From NCBI RefSeq assembly GCF_003614885.1, contig NZ_QZMS01000007.1, positions 620,001 to 684,000 of the forward strand: a stretch of 64,000 nucleotides of DNA, written 5' to 3'. Source of the stretch: Photobacterium salinisoli (GTDB taxonomy: Bacteria; Pseudomonadota; Gammaproteobacteria; Enterobacterales; Vibrionaceae). A program made the translations under genes and the position numbers. Positions 16,926 through 25,853 of this stretch are shown piece after piece. Numbering within the stretch: the stretch's first letter is position 1; every line of letters starts with the position of its first letter. The notes below the pieces were generated by a model. That model worked only from the letters and a program-made list of their open reading frames with translations, was not told the DNA's origin and searched no databases.

Positions 16926-16958
16926 AGCCCCATACGATTTGTATCGGGGCTTTTTTTT
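16926..16958 (+). terminator. Strong rho-independent terminator on the + strand, no gene directly before it
   Basis: AGCCCC-ATAC, loop GATTT, GTAT-C-GGGGCT, then eight T. The T tract lies on the + strand, so it does not serve nsrR, which is on the minus strand. It lies 200 bases after puuD with no reading frame between, so it ends either read-through puuD mRNA or a small RNA. Confidence 0.75.
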
Positions 16959-16967
16959 GTCTGAAAT

Positions 16968-17396
16968 TTATGCAGGCCTGGTAAGTAAAATCAGCAATTC
17001 CTGGTTATCAGCCAGCAGATCGGTGATGGTGCATTGGTCTAACTCTGCCAGAAAAGCGTCTTTGGCTTTCGCCAGATAAGATTTCAGGCGGCAGGCTGGC
17101 GTGATATGGCAGAACTCGGGTGCGCAGTTCACTACTTGCAGCGGTTCCAGATCCCGAACCACCTGACCCACAATGATCTCACTCGCTGGCATTGCCAGAC
17201 ATATCCCGCCATTTTTTCCGCGTACGGTTTTTACATAACCCAGCTGGCCCAGTTTATTGATGATTTTCACCATATGATTTCTGGACACAGCAAACGTGTC
17301 ACTGACGTGGCTGATACTGGTGAGCTCCCCGTCTGGCAAGGAACCCAGCAAGATCAACGCTCTTAATCCGTAGTCAGTAAAATTGGTCAGTTGCAC
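16968..17396 (-). CDS. nsrR: Nitric-oxide-sensing Rrf2 repressor
   Basis: A 142-residue Rrf2-family protein. The winged helix is N-terminal ([52 protein letters not shown]). Three cysteines, C91, C96 and C102, are spaced as in NsrR and ligate an NO-sensitive iron-sulphur cluster. The ATG at 17396 has AGAGGA upstream. It is divergent from hmp, its classical target, and two NsrR-type 23-base elements lie in the gap. NO destroys the cluster and releases repression. Confidence 0.93.
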   Translation of the reverse strand: MQLTNFTDYGLRALILLGSLPDGELTSISHVSDTFAVSRNHMVKIINKLGQLGYVKTVRGKNGGICLAMPASEIIVGQVVRDLEPLQVVNCAPEFCHITPACRLKSYLAKAKDAFLAELDQCTITDLLADNQELLILLTRPA

Positions 17397-17447
17397 ATTT
17401 ATTCCTCTTTGAACACTAGCAGCAAGTGTAATTCCTTTGTTGACTGA

Positions 17448-17470
17448 AAGATATATTTAAGATACAACTT
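17448..17470. promoter_or_regulatory. NsrR binding site 1 (distal)
   Basis: A 23-base imperfect palindrome with arms AAGAT and ATACAACTT, matching the known AAGATGYATTT-N-AAATRCATCTT consensus at most positions. It lies 41 bases before the hmp start. Confidence 0.7.
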
Positions 17471-17473
17471 TAA

Positions 17474-17496
17474 AACATGCATTATAGATACATCTT
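17474..17496. promoter_or_regulatory. NsrR binding site 2 (proximal)
   Basis: A 23-base element with right arm ATACATCTT identical to the consensus and left arm AACATGCATT with one change. It lies 15 bases before the hmp start and overlaps the likely promoter, so binding should block transcription. Confidence 0.8.
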
Positions 17497-17510
17497 TAAA
17501 GGAAGCTGCT

Positions 17511-18683
17511 ATGCTGAGCCAGAACACCATCGATATCGTTAAATCTACCGCACCGCTTTTAGCCGAAACCGGCCCTAAACTCACTGCACATTTTTATGAT
17601 CGTATGTTCAGTCATCACCCTGAGCTGAAAGATATTTTTAACTTTACCCATCAGGACAGCGGTCGTCAGCGTGAAGCCTTGTTCAATGCGGTGTACGGCT
17701 ATGCCGCTAATATCGATAATCTGGAAGTGCTGTTGCCTGTGGTGGAGAAAATTGCCCAGAAACATGCCAGCTTCAGCATTACGGCTGATCAGTACGCGAT
17801 TGTGGGTGAGCACTTGCTTGGGACCATTGATGAATTGTTCGCACCGGGCCAGGCAGTGCTGGATGCATGGGCAGAAGCGTATGGTGTACTGGCGAAAGTC
17901 TTTATTGATCGCGAAGAGGCCATTTACCAGGAAAATGAGGCAAAAAGCGGTGGCTGGCGCGGCACGCGGGAATTTGAGCTGGTGGCAAAAACACCAGAAA
18001 GCGATGTGATTACCAGTTTCGTGTTTATGCCGACAGACGATCAGCCGGTCGCGGCTTACCAACCGGGACAGTACATTGGTATTTATCTGAAGCCAGATTG
18101 CTTTGACAATCAGGAAATCCGCCAGTACAGCCTGTCGGGGGCCTCCAATGGCAAGACTTACCGAATTACGGTCAAGCATGAGAAGCTGGGTACTGTGTCA
18201 TCTTATCTGCATCAGCAGCTGAAGGTCGGTGATAAAGTCCAGCTGGCAGCACCATCCGGAGACTTCTTCTTCCGTTCTGAAGTGACTCAGCCTGTTGCCC
18301 TGATTTCGGCAGGTGTGGGTCTGACGCCTGTGCTGGCGATGCTGGAGAGCATCAAAGACAGTCACCAGGCGCCGGTTCATTGGCTACATGCTGCCGAAAA
18401 CCACCGTCAGCATGCGTTTGGCAGCCAGGTGGAAGAGATTGCAAATACAACAGAGGGTGTCAGTAGCCGTGTATGGTATCGCGAGCCACAGGGAGTCAAC
18501 ACAGATTTTGACGGCTTTATGGATCTCAGCCAGATGGATGGTGCAATTGACTGGCACAATACCACTTTCTATTTCTGCGGCCCGGTAGGTTTCATGCAGC
18601 ATGTGGCAAAGCAGCTTAAAGAGAAAGGCGTGAGCGAATCGCAGATGCATTATGAGTGCTTCGGACCGCATAAGGTGTTGTGA
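17511..18683 (+). CDS. hmp: Flavohaemoglobin / nitric oxide dioxygenase
   Basis: A 390-residue three-domain protein: globin (about 1-138; proximal His in [11 protein letters not shown]), FAD-binding ferredoxin-reductase domain (about 150-255; QYSLSGA contains the FAD RxYS-type motif), and NAD-binding domain (about 265-390; [16 protein letters not shown] and [13 protein letters not shown]). It converts NO to nitrate with O2 and NADH in the cytoplasm. Control by the divergent nsrR is clear from two operator-like sites. The module is unrelated to purine degradation in function but sits within that cluster. Confidence 0.97.
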   Translation: MLSQNTIDIVKSTAPLLAETGPKLTAHFYDRMFSHHPELKDIFNFTHQDSGRQREALFNAVYGYAANIDNLEVLLPVVEKIAQKHASFSITADQYAIVGEHLLGTIDELFAPGQAVLDAWAEAYGVLAKVFIDREEAIYQENEAKSGGWRGTREFELVAKTPESDVITSFVFMPTDDQPVAAYQPGQYIGIYLKPDCFDNQEIRQYSLSGASNGKTYRITVKHEKLGTVSSYLHQQLKVGDKVQLAAPSGDFFFRSEVTQPVALISAGVGLTPVLAMLESIKDSHQAPVHWLHAAENHRQHAFGSQVEEIANTTEGVSSRVWYREPQGVNTDFDGFMDLSQMDGAIDWHNTTFYFCGPVGFMQHVAKQLKEKGVSESQMHYECFGPHKVL

Positions 18684-18710
18684 GTTAGATTCAGACAGAA
18701 GCAGGCAAGA

Positions 18711-18761
18711 TAAAAAACGCCCGTCCGCGGCGGTGTTAGAGACGTGAATACCGGGACGGGC
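18711..18761 (-). terminator. Terminator of the xdh-guaD operon
   Basis: Arms GCCCGTCC (18719-18726) and GGACGGGC (18754-18761). On the minus strand the stem is followed by GTTTTTTAT. It lies 32 bases downstream of the guaD stop, between guaD and the convergent hmp. Confidence 0.8.
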
Positions 18762-18792
18762 AAGGATAGACGCATTGTGGAGACGCGAGTTT

Positions 18793-20142
18793 TTAGCTCG
18801 CTTTTTTCTTAGTTACCATTTCTGGTTCGGTTGTGCCTTCGGCATCGTAGGCTTTTTCGCCATAGACGAAGGTTTTGCTGACGGTGCGGTCATCACCCAG
18901 ACTCATCAGCACAAACAGTTGCTCTTCCAGCGTTTTTGCTTGCTGCATGCGGAAAGACATTAACGGTGTGGCGTGCAGATCCAGTACCACGAAATCTGCT
19001 TCTTTGCCGGGTTTCAGGTTGCCTATTTTGTCGTCCAGGTACAGGGCTTTGGCACCGCCCAGTGTCGACAGATACAGAGATTTCAGCGGATGCAGTTTCT
19101 GCTGCTGTAACTGCAGAATCTTATAGGCTTCACTCATAGTCTGGAGCAGTGAGAAACTGGTGCCGGCACCAACATCGGTGCCCATACCGACACGAACACC
19201 ATGTTGTTCCATTTTTGGCAGATTGAATAAACCAGAGCCAAGGAACAGGTTAGACGTCGGGCAGAACGAAATGGCAGAACCGGTTTCTGAAAGTCGTTTG
19301 CACTCACAATCGGTTAAATGAACACCGTGGGCAAATACCGCTCTGTTTTTCAACAGCTTGTAATGATCGTATACATCTAAGTAACTGTCACGCTCAGGGA
19401 AAAGTTCCAGTACCCACTCAATTTCTTTCTTGTTTTCAGAAAGATGGGTGTGCATGTACACATCCGGATACTCTTCCAGCAATTTACCGACTGTGGCCAG
19501 TTGCTCTGGTGTGCTGGTTGGCGCGAAACGCGGCGTCACGGCATACAGCAGGCGGTCTTTGTTGTGCCATTTTTCGATCAGCGCTTTTGAGTCCTGATAA
19601 CCGGATTCCGGGGTATCGGTCAGGTAATCCGGCGCGTTGCGATCCATCAGGACTTTACCGGCAATCATGCGCAGTTTGCGTTTTTCAGCTTCTTCGAAAA
19701 ACACATCTACCGATTCTTTATGTACTGTACCGAAAACCAGAGCAGTGGTCGTTCCGTTGCTGGCCAGCTCATCAAAGAAAATATTGGCAACCTGACGTGC
19801 ATACACAGGGTTTTTAAACTTCAGCTCTTCCGGGAAGGTGTAGTTTTCCAGCCAGTCCAGCAACTGCTCGCCGTAAGAGGCAATCATACCGGTTTGCGGA
19901 TAGTGAATATGGGTATCGATAAAGCCGGCTGTGATCAGCTTGTGTTCATACTGAGTAACGGGCATTGAGGACGGGTGGCGTGCCAGTACTTCTTCGGCCG
20001 GGCCCACATCCAGAATGTGGCCGTTATCAACCACCAGAACACCGTCTTCAAAAAATTCAAAGCTGTTTTCAAGGCCGACTTCCTGGGGATCGGCAATGCT
20101 GTGTAAAATCGCTGAGCGATAAGCCGTGCGTTGTAATGTCAT
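18793..20142 (-). CDS. guaD: Guanine deaminase
   Basis: A 449-residue amidohydrolase with zinc ligands in FIDTHIHYPQTGM, the family segment YTFPEELKFKNP, VYMHTHLSENKKEIEWV, FAHGVHLTDCE, FCPTSNLFLGSGLF and GMGTDVGAGTSFSL. This set is specific for bacterial guanine deaminase (guanine to xanthine plus ammonia). The ATG at 20142 has AAGGA upstream, and it lies 24 bases after xdhC. Last gene of xdhA-xdhB-xdhC-guaD, supplying substrate to xanthine dehydrogenase. Confidence 0.95.
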   Translation of the reverse strand: MTLQRTAYRSAILHSIADPQEVGLENSFEFFEDGVLVVDNGHILDVGPAEEVLARHPSSMPVTQYEHKLITAGFIDTHIHYPQTGMIASYGEQLLDWLENYTFPEELKFKNPVYARQVANIFFDELASNGTTTALVFGTVHKESVDVFFEEAEKRKLRMIAGKVLMDRNAPDYLTDTPESGYQDSKALIEKWHNKDRLLYAVTPRFAPTSTPEQLATVGKLLEEYPDVYMHTHLSENKKEIEWVLELFPERDSYLDVYDHYKLLKNRAVFAHGVHLTDCECKRLSETGSAISFCPTSNLFLGSGLFNLPKMEQHGVRVGMGTDVGAGTSFSLLQTMSEAYKILQLQQQKLHPLKSLYLSTLGGAKALYLDDKIGNLKPGKEADFVVLDLHATPLMSFRMQQAKTLEEQLFVLMSLGDDRTVSKTFVYGEKAYDAEGTTEPEMVTKKKAS

Positions 20143-20166
20143 GTATTTATCCTTCGTTAATCGCTG

Positions 20167-21009
20167 TCAGGCGACTTGATTGTCGGTGCTGTCATTGAGC
20201 TCTGTGGCAGCAGAGTCCTCGCGTTTATCGGCCAGGGTTTCGCCCTGATAGTGGGCAATCAGCTCGCCCGCAACGGAAACCGCAATTTCAGCCGGATGCT
20301 TACCCTTGACGGCATCAATCCCAATCGGGCAGACCATACGCCGTATGGTTTCATCATCGTAGCCGCGTTGTGACAGTCGATAATCAAACTTCTTCCTCTT
20401 GGTCAGCGACCCTATCATGCCAAAATAGGCAGTATCATTTCTGTTGAGGATTTCCCTTGCCAGTTCAAAATCCAGCTGATGATTGTGCGTCATCACCAGA
20501 TAATAACTGTTGGCGGGCATATCGCGGATCTCGCCAACCGGATCATCAGACACCAGCTTGGATACACCGAGTGGCAGCTCGGCAGGGAATTCACTTTCCC
20601 GCTGATCGATCCAGGTCACGCGAAAAGGTAATGTACTGACAATATGGATTAACGCTTTCGCGACATGGCCTGCACCAAAAAGCACCAGATGGTGTTGTTG
20701 CTGACCAATCGGCTCCAGGCTCAAGGTGGCCATACCGCCGCAGCACTGACCCAGTCTGGCACCTAAATTGAAGTGCTCGACGCGCGGATGTCTGTCTCCG
20801 GTCAGCAGCATTTCCCGTGCCAGTTTGATCGCTTTGTGCTCCAGGTGACCGCCGCCAATGGTGGCGATGATCTCGTTACGGGTCACCAGCATTTTGGTGC
20901 CGGCATCACGAGGTACTGAACCCCGGTCTGCCAGTACAGTGACCATGACACAAGGTTCACCACGTTGATCCAGTTCAGCCAGGGCATGAATCCAGTTGTC
21001 TTTAAACAT
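20167..21009 (-). CDS. xdhC: Xanthine dehydrogenase accessory protein
   Basis: A 280-residue XdhC. The N-terminal XdhC/CoxI domain contains VTVLADRGSVPRDAGTKMLVT and the cluster GARLGQCCGGMATL. The C-terminal Rossmann domain contains LVLFGAGHVAKALI and the later FGMIGSLTKRKKF. XdhC binds molybdenum cofactor, aids its sulphuration and inserts it into XdhB. It does not form part of the final enzyme. It lies 57 bases after xdhB. Confidence 0.95.
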   Translation of the reverse strand: MFKDNWIHALAELDQRGEPCVMVTVLADRGSVPRDAGTKMLVTRNEIIATIGGGHLEHKAIKLAREMLLTGDRHPRVEHFNLGARLGQCCGGMATLSLEPIGQQQHHLVLFGAGHVAKALIHIVSTLPFRVTWIDQRESEFPAELPLGVSKLVSDDPVGEIRDMPANSYYLVMTHNHQLDFELAREILNRNDTAYFGMIGSLTKRKKFDYRLSQRGYDDETIRRMVCPIGIDAVKGKHPAEIAVSVAGELIAHYQGETLADKREDSAATELNDSTDNQVA

Positions 21010-21066
21010 CGCGCTTTCCTCATCAGGCGAGCCCGAAGGCCCGCCATATACTACTTTTGGCTGTTT

Positions 21067-23490
21067 TTACTGGGCTTGTTCACTTGTTGCTGTCTCTGCC
21101 TCTTCTTTCTTCCTGCGACTCAGGAAAGGTTGAGACGAAGACGGTTGCACTTCGTTAATTGCCCACAGTACGCGCTCTGGTGTTGCCGGGGTGTCCAGTT
21201 TCACTAAAGTACCTGGCTCAGCAACTGAACGGATGGCGTCTTTAATGGCGCTCCAGACCGACATACCCAGCATGAACGGAGGTTCACCCACGGCTTTAGA
21301 GTTGAAGACTGTGTCTTCCGGGTTGCTGCGGTTTTCCAGCAGATGCGTGCGGAAATCAATCGGCATATCAGCAATGGCCGGGATCTTGTAGCTCGCCGGA
21401 CCGCTTGTCATCAGGCGGCCCTGATCGTTCCACACCAGCTCTTCTGTCGTCAGCCAGCCCACACCCTGAATAAAGCCACCTTCAACCTGACCGATATCAA
21501 TCGCCGGGTTCAGGGAAGCACCTACATCATGCAGTATGTCGGCACGCAGGATTTTGTATTCACCGGTCAGGGTATCCAGTACCACTTCGGCACAGGCTGC
21601 ACCGTAGGCGTAGTAGTAGAATGGGCGACCGCGCGCTTTCTCATGATCGTAGTAAATCTTAGGTGTGCGGTAGAAGCCTGTGCTCGACAGCGAAACCTGA
21701 TTGAAGTAAGCCATCTGAATGATTTCTTCAAAGGTTTTCAGTTCTTCACGAATTTGCACCAGGCCGTTTTTAAAGATCACTTCTTCCGGCGTGACTTTAA
21801 AATGGCTGCAGGCAAAATCGATCAGGCGCTGTTTGATGGTCAGCGCGGCATTCTGAGCCGCTTTACCGTTCAGGTCAGCACCAGAGGATGCCGCCGTGGG
21901 CGAAGTATTCGGGACTTTGTCGGTGTTGGTCGCCGTGATCTGAATACGGTCGATATCCACCTGAAACACTTCTGCCACTACCTGAGCCACTTTGATATTC
22001 AGACCCTGACCCATCTCTGTACCACCGTGGTTGAGATGAATACTGCCATCAGTGTAAATGTGGATCAGCGCGCCCGCCTGATTCAGGAAAGTGGCTGTAA
22101 ACGAGATACCGAATTTAACCGGTGTCAGCGCCAGCCCTTTTTTCAGAATCGGACTGGTTTTGTTGAATTCAGCAATGGCTTTACGGCGCGCTTTATACTC
22201 ACTGCTGGCTTCCAGCTGCTCAGTAATGTCATGAATGAAGTTGTCTTCCACTTTCTGGTAATAGTGGGTGACATTGCGATCATCATGGCCGTAATAGTTC
22301 ACCTTGCGCACATCCAGCGGATCTTTGCCCAGATGCTGGGCGATTTCGTCCATGATGTGCTCAATGGTCATCATGCCCTGCGGGCCACCGAAACCACGGT
22401 AAGCCGTATTCGAAGCTGTATTGGTTTTACAGCGGTGACCTGTCACAGTGGCATCACCCAGATAATAGGCGTTGTCAGAGTGGAACATGGCGCGGTCCAC
22501 GATAGAGTTAGACAGATCAGGCGAATAGCCACAGTTCCCTGATACCGTAATATCAATACCGTGAATACGACCGTCATCATCAAAACCGACTTTATACTGG
22601 TTGTAGAACGGGTGGCGTTTACCCGTCATGACCATGTCTTCCATACGTGGCAGACGCATTTTGGTCGGGCGGCCTGTCAGGTGAGCAATCACAGCAGCCA
22701 GGCACGCCGGACTTGCCGCCTGCGTTTCTTTACCACCGAAACCGCCACCCATGCGGCGCATGTCGATCACTACTTTGTGCATCGGCACACCCAGCACTTC
22801 TGCCACCAGTTTCTGCACTTCAGTCGGGTTCTGGGTAGAGGTGTACACTATCATGCCGCCGTCTTCGGTTGGCATCACAGAGCTGACCTGGGTTTCCAGA
22901 TAGAAGTGTTCCTGACCGCCGATATGCAGATCGCCTTCCAGTACGTGCTTCGCGCTCGCCAGTGCGCCTTCAGAGTCGCCGCGCTTGTGCTGGTGACTGC
23001 CTGAGACGAAGTGTTTCTTGGCCAGAGCCTCTTCAACATCCAATACGGCTTCCAGTGGTTCGTATTCGATGATGGCCGCCTGAGCGGCTTTGCGGGCTGT
23101 TTCCATGTCATTGGCGGCAACCGCAATAACAGGCTGACCGTAGAATTCAACAATGCCGTCTGCCAGTAGGGGGTCGCCCGGTAATACCGCACCTATGTCC
23201 AGTTGTCCCGGAACATCTTTGCTGGTGATAGCGATGGCGACGCCTTCAAAGGCGTAGCAGGGGCTGACGTCCAGCTTGGTAATTTTGGCATGCGCATACG
23301 TACTGGTACGTGCATACACGTGCAACTGGTTTGGAAATTCCAGCCGGTCATCGATATAAATGGCTTCGCCAGTTACTTGTTTGGCAGCGCTGTCATGCTT
23401 TACGCTTTTACCCACGCCGGAAGTCAGATCCTGCGCGAATTTCGCCACCATTTCATCGTGACTCAATGTGTTATGGTGATGATTAGACAT
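21067..23490 (-). CDS. xdhB: Xanthine dehydrogenase, molybdenum-binding subunit
   Basis: An 807-residue large subunit of the xanthine oxidase family. Visible are the aldehyde oxidase/xanthine dehydrogenase a/b hammerhead domain (about 30-140), the cofactor-binding MGGGFGGKE (about 247-255), AYRGFGGPQGM with the conserved Arg, TEMGQGLNIK, and near the C-terminus GVGEPPF-type AVGEPPFMLG, where the Glu is the catalytic base. It hydroxylates hypoxanthine and xanthine to urate. Its start overlaps the xdhA end by eight bases. A His-rich N-terminus (MSNHHHN) is natural. Confidence 0.96.
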   Translation of the reverse strand: MSNHHHNTLSHDEMVAKFAQDLTSGVGKSVKHDSAAKQVTGEAIYIDDRLEFPNQLHVYARTSTYAHAKITKLDVSPCYAFEGVAIAITSKDVPGQLDIGAVLPGDPLLADGIVEFYGQPVIAVAANDMETARKAAQAAIIEYEPLEAVLDVEEALAKKHFVSGSHQHKRGDSEGALASAKHVLEGDLHIGGQEHFYLETQVSSVMPTEDGGMIVYTSTQNPTEVQKLVAEVLGVPMHKVVIDMRRMGGGFGGKETQAASPACLAAVIAHLTGRPTKMRLPRMEDMVMTGKRHPFYNQYKVGFDDDGRIHGIDITVSGNCGYSPDLSNSIVDRAMFHSDNAYYLGDATVTGHRCKTNTASNTAYRGFGGPQGMMTIEHIMDEIAQHLGKDPLDVRKVNYYGHDDRNVTHYYQKVEDNFIHDITEQLEASSEYKARRKAIAEFNKTSPILKKGLALTPVKFGISFTATFLNQAGALIHIYTDGSIHLNHGGTEMGQGLNIKVAQVVAEVFQVDIDRIQITATNTDKVPNTSPTAASSGADLNGKAAQNAALTIKQRLIDFACSHFKVTPEEVIFKNGLVQIREELKTFEEIIQMAYFNQVSLSSTGFYRTPKIYYDHEKARGRPFYYYAYGAACAEVVLDTLTGEYKILRADILHDVGASLNPAIDIGQVEGGFIQGVGWLTTEELVWNDQGRLMTSGPASYKIPAIADMPIDFRTHLLENRSNPEDTVFNSKAVGEPPFMLGMSVWSAIKDAIRSVAEPGTLVKLDTPATPERVLWAINEVQPSSSQPFLSRRKKEEAETATSEQAQ

Positions 23491-24931
23491 AAGCAGTTAC
23501 CCTTGTTTCAATTTGGCCGTTGGACTGTTGTTCGAGATAGAAACGGTGCAGCATATTCGCGGCCGTTAATGCACGATATTCCTTGCTGGCCCGAAAATCA
23601 GACAGCGGCTCGAAATCGTCAGACAGCGCAGCCATCGCGGTCTTGACCGTCTCCAGATTCCACGTCTGACCAACCAGTGCTGCTTCACAGTTGGTGGCAC
23701 GTTTTGGCACTGCCGCCATACCGCCGAAGGCAATACGGGCATCAGCCACTTTTCCGTCATCGCTTAATGCGATAGTGAACGCACCACAGACGGCGGAAAT
23801 ATCATCGTCCAGACGCTTCGACAGTTTGTACGCACGGAACTGGCTGCCAATCACAGGCTTAGGCACAATGATTTTTTCAATGAACTCGGAAGGCTGCTGG
23901 GCCGTGACTTTATAGCTGATGAAGTAGTCTTCCAGCGGTATGGTACGGCGGTCGTTACCACGACGCAGCACAATCTGCGCATTCAGTGCAATCAGCAGTG
24001 GGGGACTGTCACCGATAGGTGAGGCATTCGCGACGTTACCGCCGATAGTGCCCTGATTACGCACCTGCAGAGAAGCAAAGCGGTGCAGCAGTTCTCCGAA
24101 ATCCGGATAGTACTTTTTCAGTGTGGCATAACAGTCAGAAATCGGCAGGTTTGCACCAATTTCAATGCTGCTTTCAGTCTCGGTCAGGATCTTCATATCG
24201 CTGACCAGGCCCACGTTGATCAGCTTGTCGATTGAGCGGTGGAACTGAGTGACTTCCAGAGCCAGATCCGTACCACCAGCAACCATGCGAGCATCCGGGT
24301 GCGTCAGCAGCAGATTGGCCAGCTCGTCGCTTGAGGTCGGAGAAAAGCCATATTGACCGTCATGTTTCAAAGTGGCGTTAGACAGATTGATTTTGGACAG
24401 CTTGGCAACTGTCTGGCGCTCCAGCTCTGCGAACTGATCCATCAGCTGTTCTTCCTGGCTTAGCGACAGGGCAGCATCGACGATAGGGCGGTAACCGGTG
24501 CAACGGCATAAGTTGCCTGCTAGCGCTTCCATCACATCTTCTTTATCGGCTGCTGGCTTGTTTTTGCTCAGCGCAAACATCGACATAATAAAGCCAGGTG
24601 TACAGTAACCACACTGTGAGCCGTGGTATTCGACCATGGCTTGCTGAACAGGGTGGAGTTGCTTGTTGGCATTTTGCAGATCTTCAACCGTAATCAGCTG
24701 CTTGCCATGCAGGGAAGACACAAACGTCAGGCAAGAGTTGACTGAGCGGTATTGCAGTTTTCCGTCGACAAGTTCACCCAGCACTACGGTGCAGGCACCG
24801 CAGTCACCAGAGCCACAACCTTCCTTGGTGCCTGTTTTCTTTACATGGGTACGCAGGTAGTTCAGTACCGTCATATTCGGGGAAACATGCTCTTCTTCCC
24901 GAATGTCCTGGTTTAACAAAAAAGTAATCAA
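23483..24931 (-). CDS. xdhA: Xanthine dehydrogenase, FeS/FAD subunit
   Basis: A 482-residue small subunit: a plant-type [2Fe-2S] domain (GCGSGDCGACTVV, about 40-52), a second [2Fe-2S] domain (QCGYCTPGFIMSM and NLCRCTGYRPIVDAA), and an FAD domain (about 190-360; VAGGTDLALEV, GGNVANASPIGD) ending in the CO-dehydrogenase-flavoprotein C domain. It carries electrons from XdhB to NAD. The start is TTG at 24931, placed by GGAGG at four bases' spacing. Two RutR-like inverted repeats lie 25-68 bases upstream. Confidence 0.96.
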   Translation of the reverse strand: MITFLLNQDIREEEHVSPNMTVLNYLRTHVKKTGTKEGCGSGDCGACTVVLGELVDGKLQYRSVNSCLTFVSSLHGKQLITVEDLQNANKQLHPVQQAMVEYHGSQCGYCTPGFIMSMFALSKNKPAADKEDVMEALAGNLCRCTGYRPIVDAALSLSQEEQLMDQFAELERQTVAKLSKINLSNATLKHDGQYGFSPTSSDELANLLLTHPDARMVAGGTDLALEVTQFHRSIDKLINVGLVSDMKILTETESSIEIGANLPISDCYATLKKYYPDFGELLHRFASLQVRNQGTIGGNVANASPIGDSPPLLIALNAQIVLRRGNDRRTIPLEDYFISYKVTAQQPSEFIEKIIVPKPVIGSQFRAYKLSKRLDDDISAVCGAFTIALSDDGKVADARIAFGGMAAVPKRATNCEAALVGQTWNLETVKTAMAALSDDFEPLSDFRASKEYRALTAANMLHRFYLEQQSNGQIETRVTAYV

Positions 24932-24955
24932 GTGACCTCCTCACAGGCTCATGAT

Positions 24956-24999
24956 CTGACCTATAAGTCAATTCTGGATATACTTGACCCAGTAGTCAA
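24956..24999. promoter_or_regulatory. Two tandem RutR-like operators before xdhA
   Basis: Two 16-base elements of the form TGAC-N6-GTCA: CTGACCTATAAGTCAA at 24956-24971 and TTGACCCAGTAGTCAA at 24984-24999, 28 bases apart centre to centre. The second agrees with the E. coli RutR consensus TTGACCA-N2-TGGTCAA at 12 of 14 defined positions, the first at 10. The RutR-like protein encoded at 7221-7832 is the candidate binder. Confidence 0.6.
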
Positions 25000-25268
25000 C
25001 TTTTGTGTTAACGCTGTGTGACAGAGCAGCTTTGGTTGAAAAATACACTTAACTCTTTTTAATCAATATCTTGCTCCATTTTTGTACTGTTGGGTCATGC
25101 CTTTTGTGTCAAATTTGTTTCTAAATGTTGTGATATAGGTAACAAGTCATGGTTTTGATATAACTGTCATCAATAAAACGGAATCTTCATCTGTAAATTT
25201 TAGTATTTATTGGTGGAATATGCTGAGTGGAAGGCGTGGGTTTGTTTGTGATTGGATGGGTTAACTTG

Positions 25269-25282
25269 TTGATATATATCAA
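25269..25282. promoter_or_regulatory. Perfect FNR-box-like palindrome
   Basis: TTGATATATATCAA matches the FNR consensus TTGAT-N4-ATCAA at all ten defined positions. It is about 340 bases from xdhA and 570 from uvrY, with no obvious -10 element at the usual class II distance, so the target is unknown. Confidence 0.45.
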
Positions 25283-25853
25283 TATAGAATGATTTTTTTC
25301 TTATTGACCATGAATGTAGAGACTCTGTGATCTGACAAGCTTTTTTACGGTAGCATGCCGTATTGAACAGGCGGGCTGAACTAAACTGAAGTTAAGGGAA
25401 AGCCGCGGTGAGGGGTCAGACAGAGCAGAGGACTGGCTGGGTCGGGCGGTGTGTTTTTTGATAGTTTCAGTACTACCGATGTTAAGAGTCTGTGAAAAGC
25501 CAGCCAGCTTCATCAAAGAGGCTGAAATAGATAAATTAGGGCATGAGTATAAATAAGATGAATGAATACGGGAGTAGCATTTTTTTATTTTGTGGATTAT
25601 AACAGCCCGGTAATACTGAATATTATTCTGCACTGCTTCATAGGTTACTGTCCCTGTATGTTTTTGACTTAACAGGCTGAAACAGGATGTTTTCATCCGT
25701 TTATGTGGCTTAATACGATGAGTAATTCGTGTGCTTTTACACATAAACAGTCTGTGAGAACATTCCAAGTTCAGGCAAAATTGGGTACTATCAGCAAAAG
25801 TTATCCCGCCAATTCCGGCAGGGTGCAGAGCCAAATCATATTGGAGATACAGC

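Larger units (their letters stand above)
24932..25853. other. AT-rich gap between xdhA and uvrY
   Basis: A 922-base gap with no convincing gene. It contains the RutR-like operators near xdhA, a perfect FNR-type palindrome at 25269-25282, and several T runs. A 186-codon open frame on the minus strand lacks family-like composition and a ribosome site. The remaining sequence may hold the uvrY promoter and leader. Confidence 0.5.

Noticed and set aside
21343-22542. A 399-codon frame antisense to xdhB
   Set aside because: The opposite strand encodes a complete, motif-bearing xanthine dehydrogenase subunit; the antisense frame has no recognisable domain.
24932-25853. A CsrB-type regulatory RNA next to uvrY
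   Set aside because: The gap lacks the repeated GGA-loop hairpins and a terminator expected for this RNA class.
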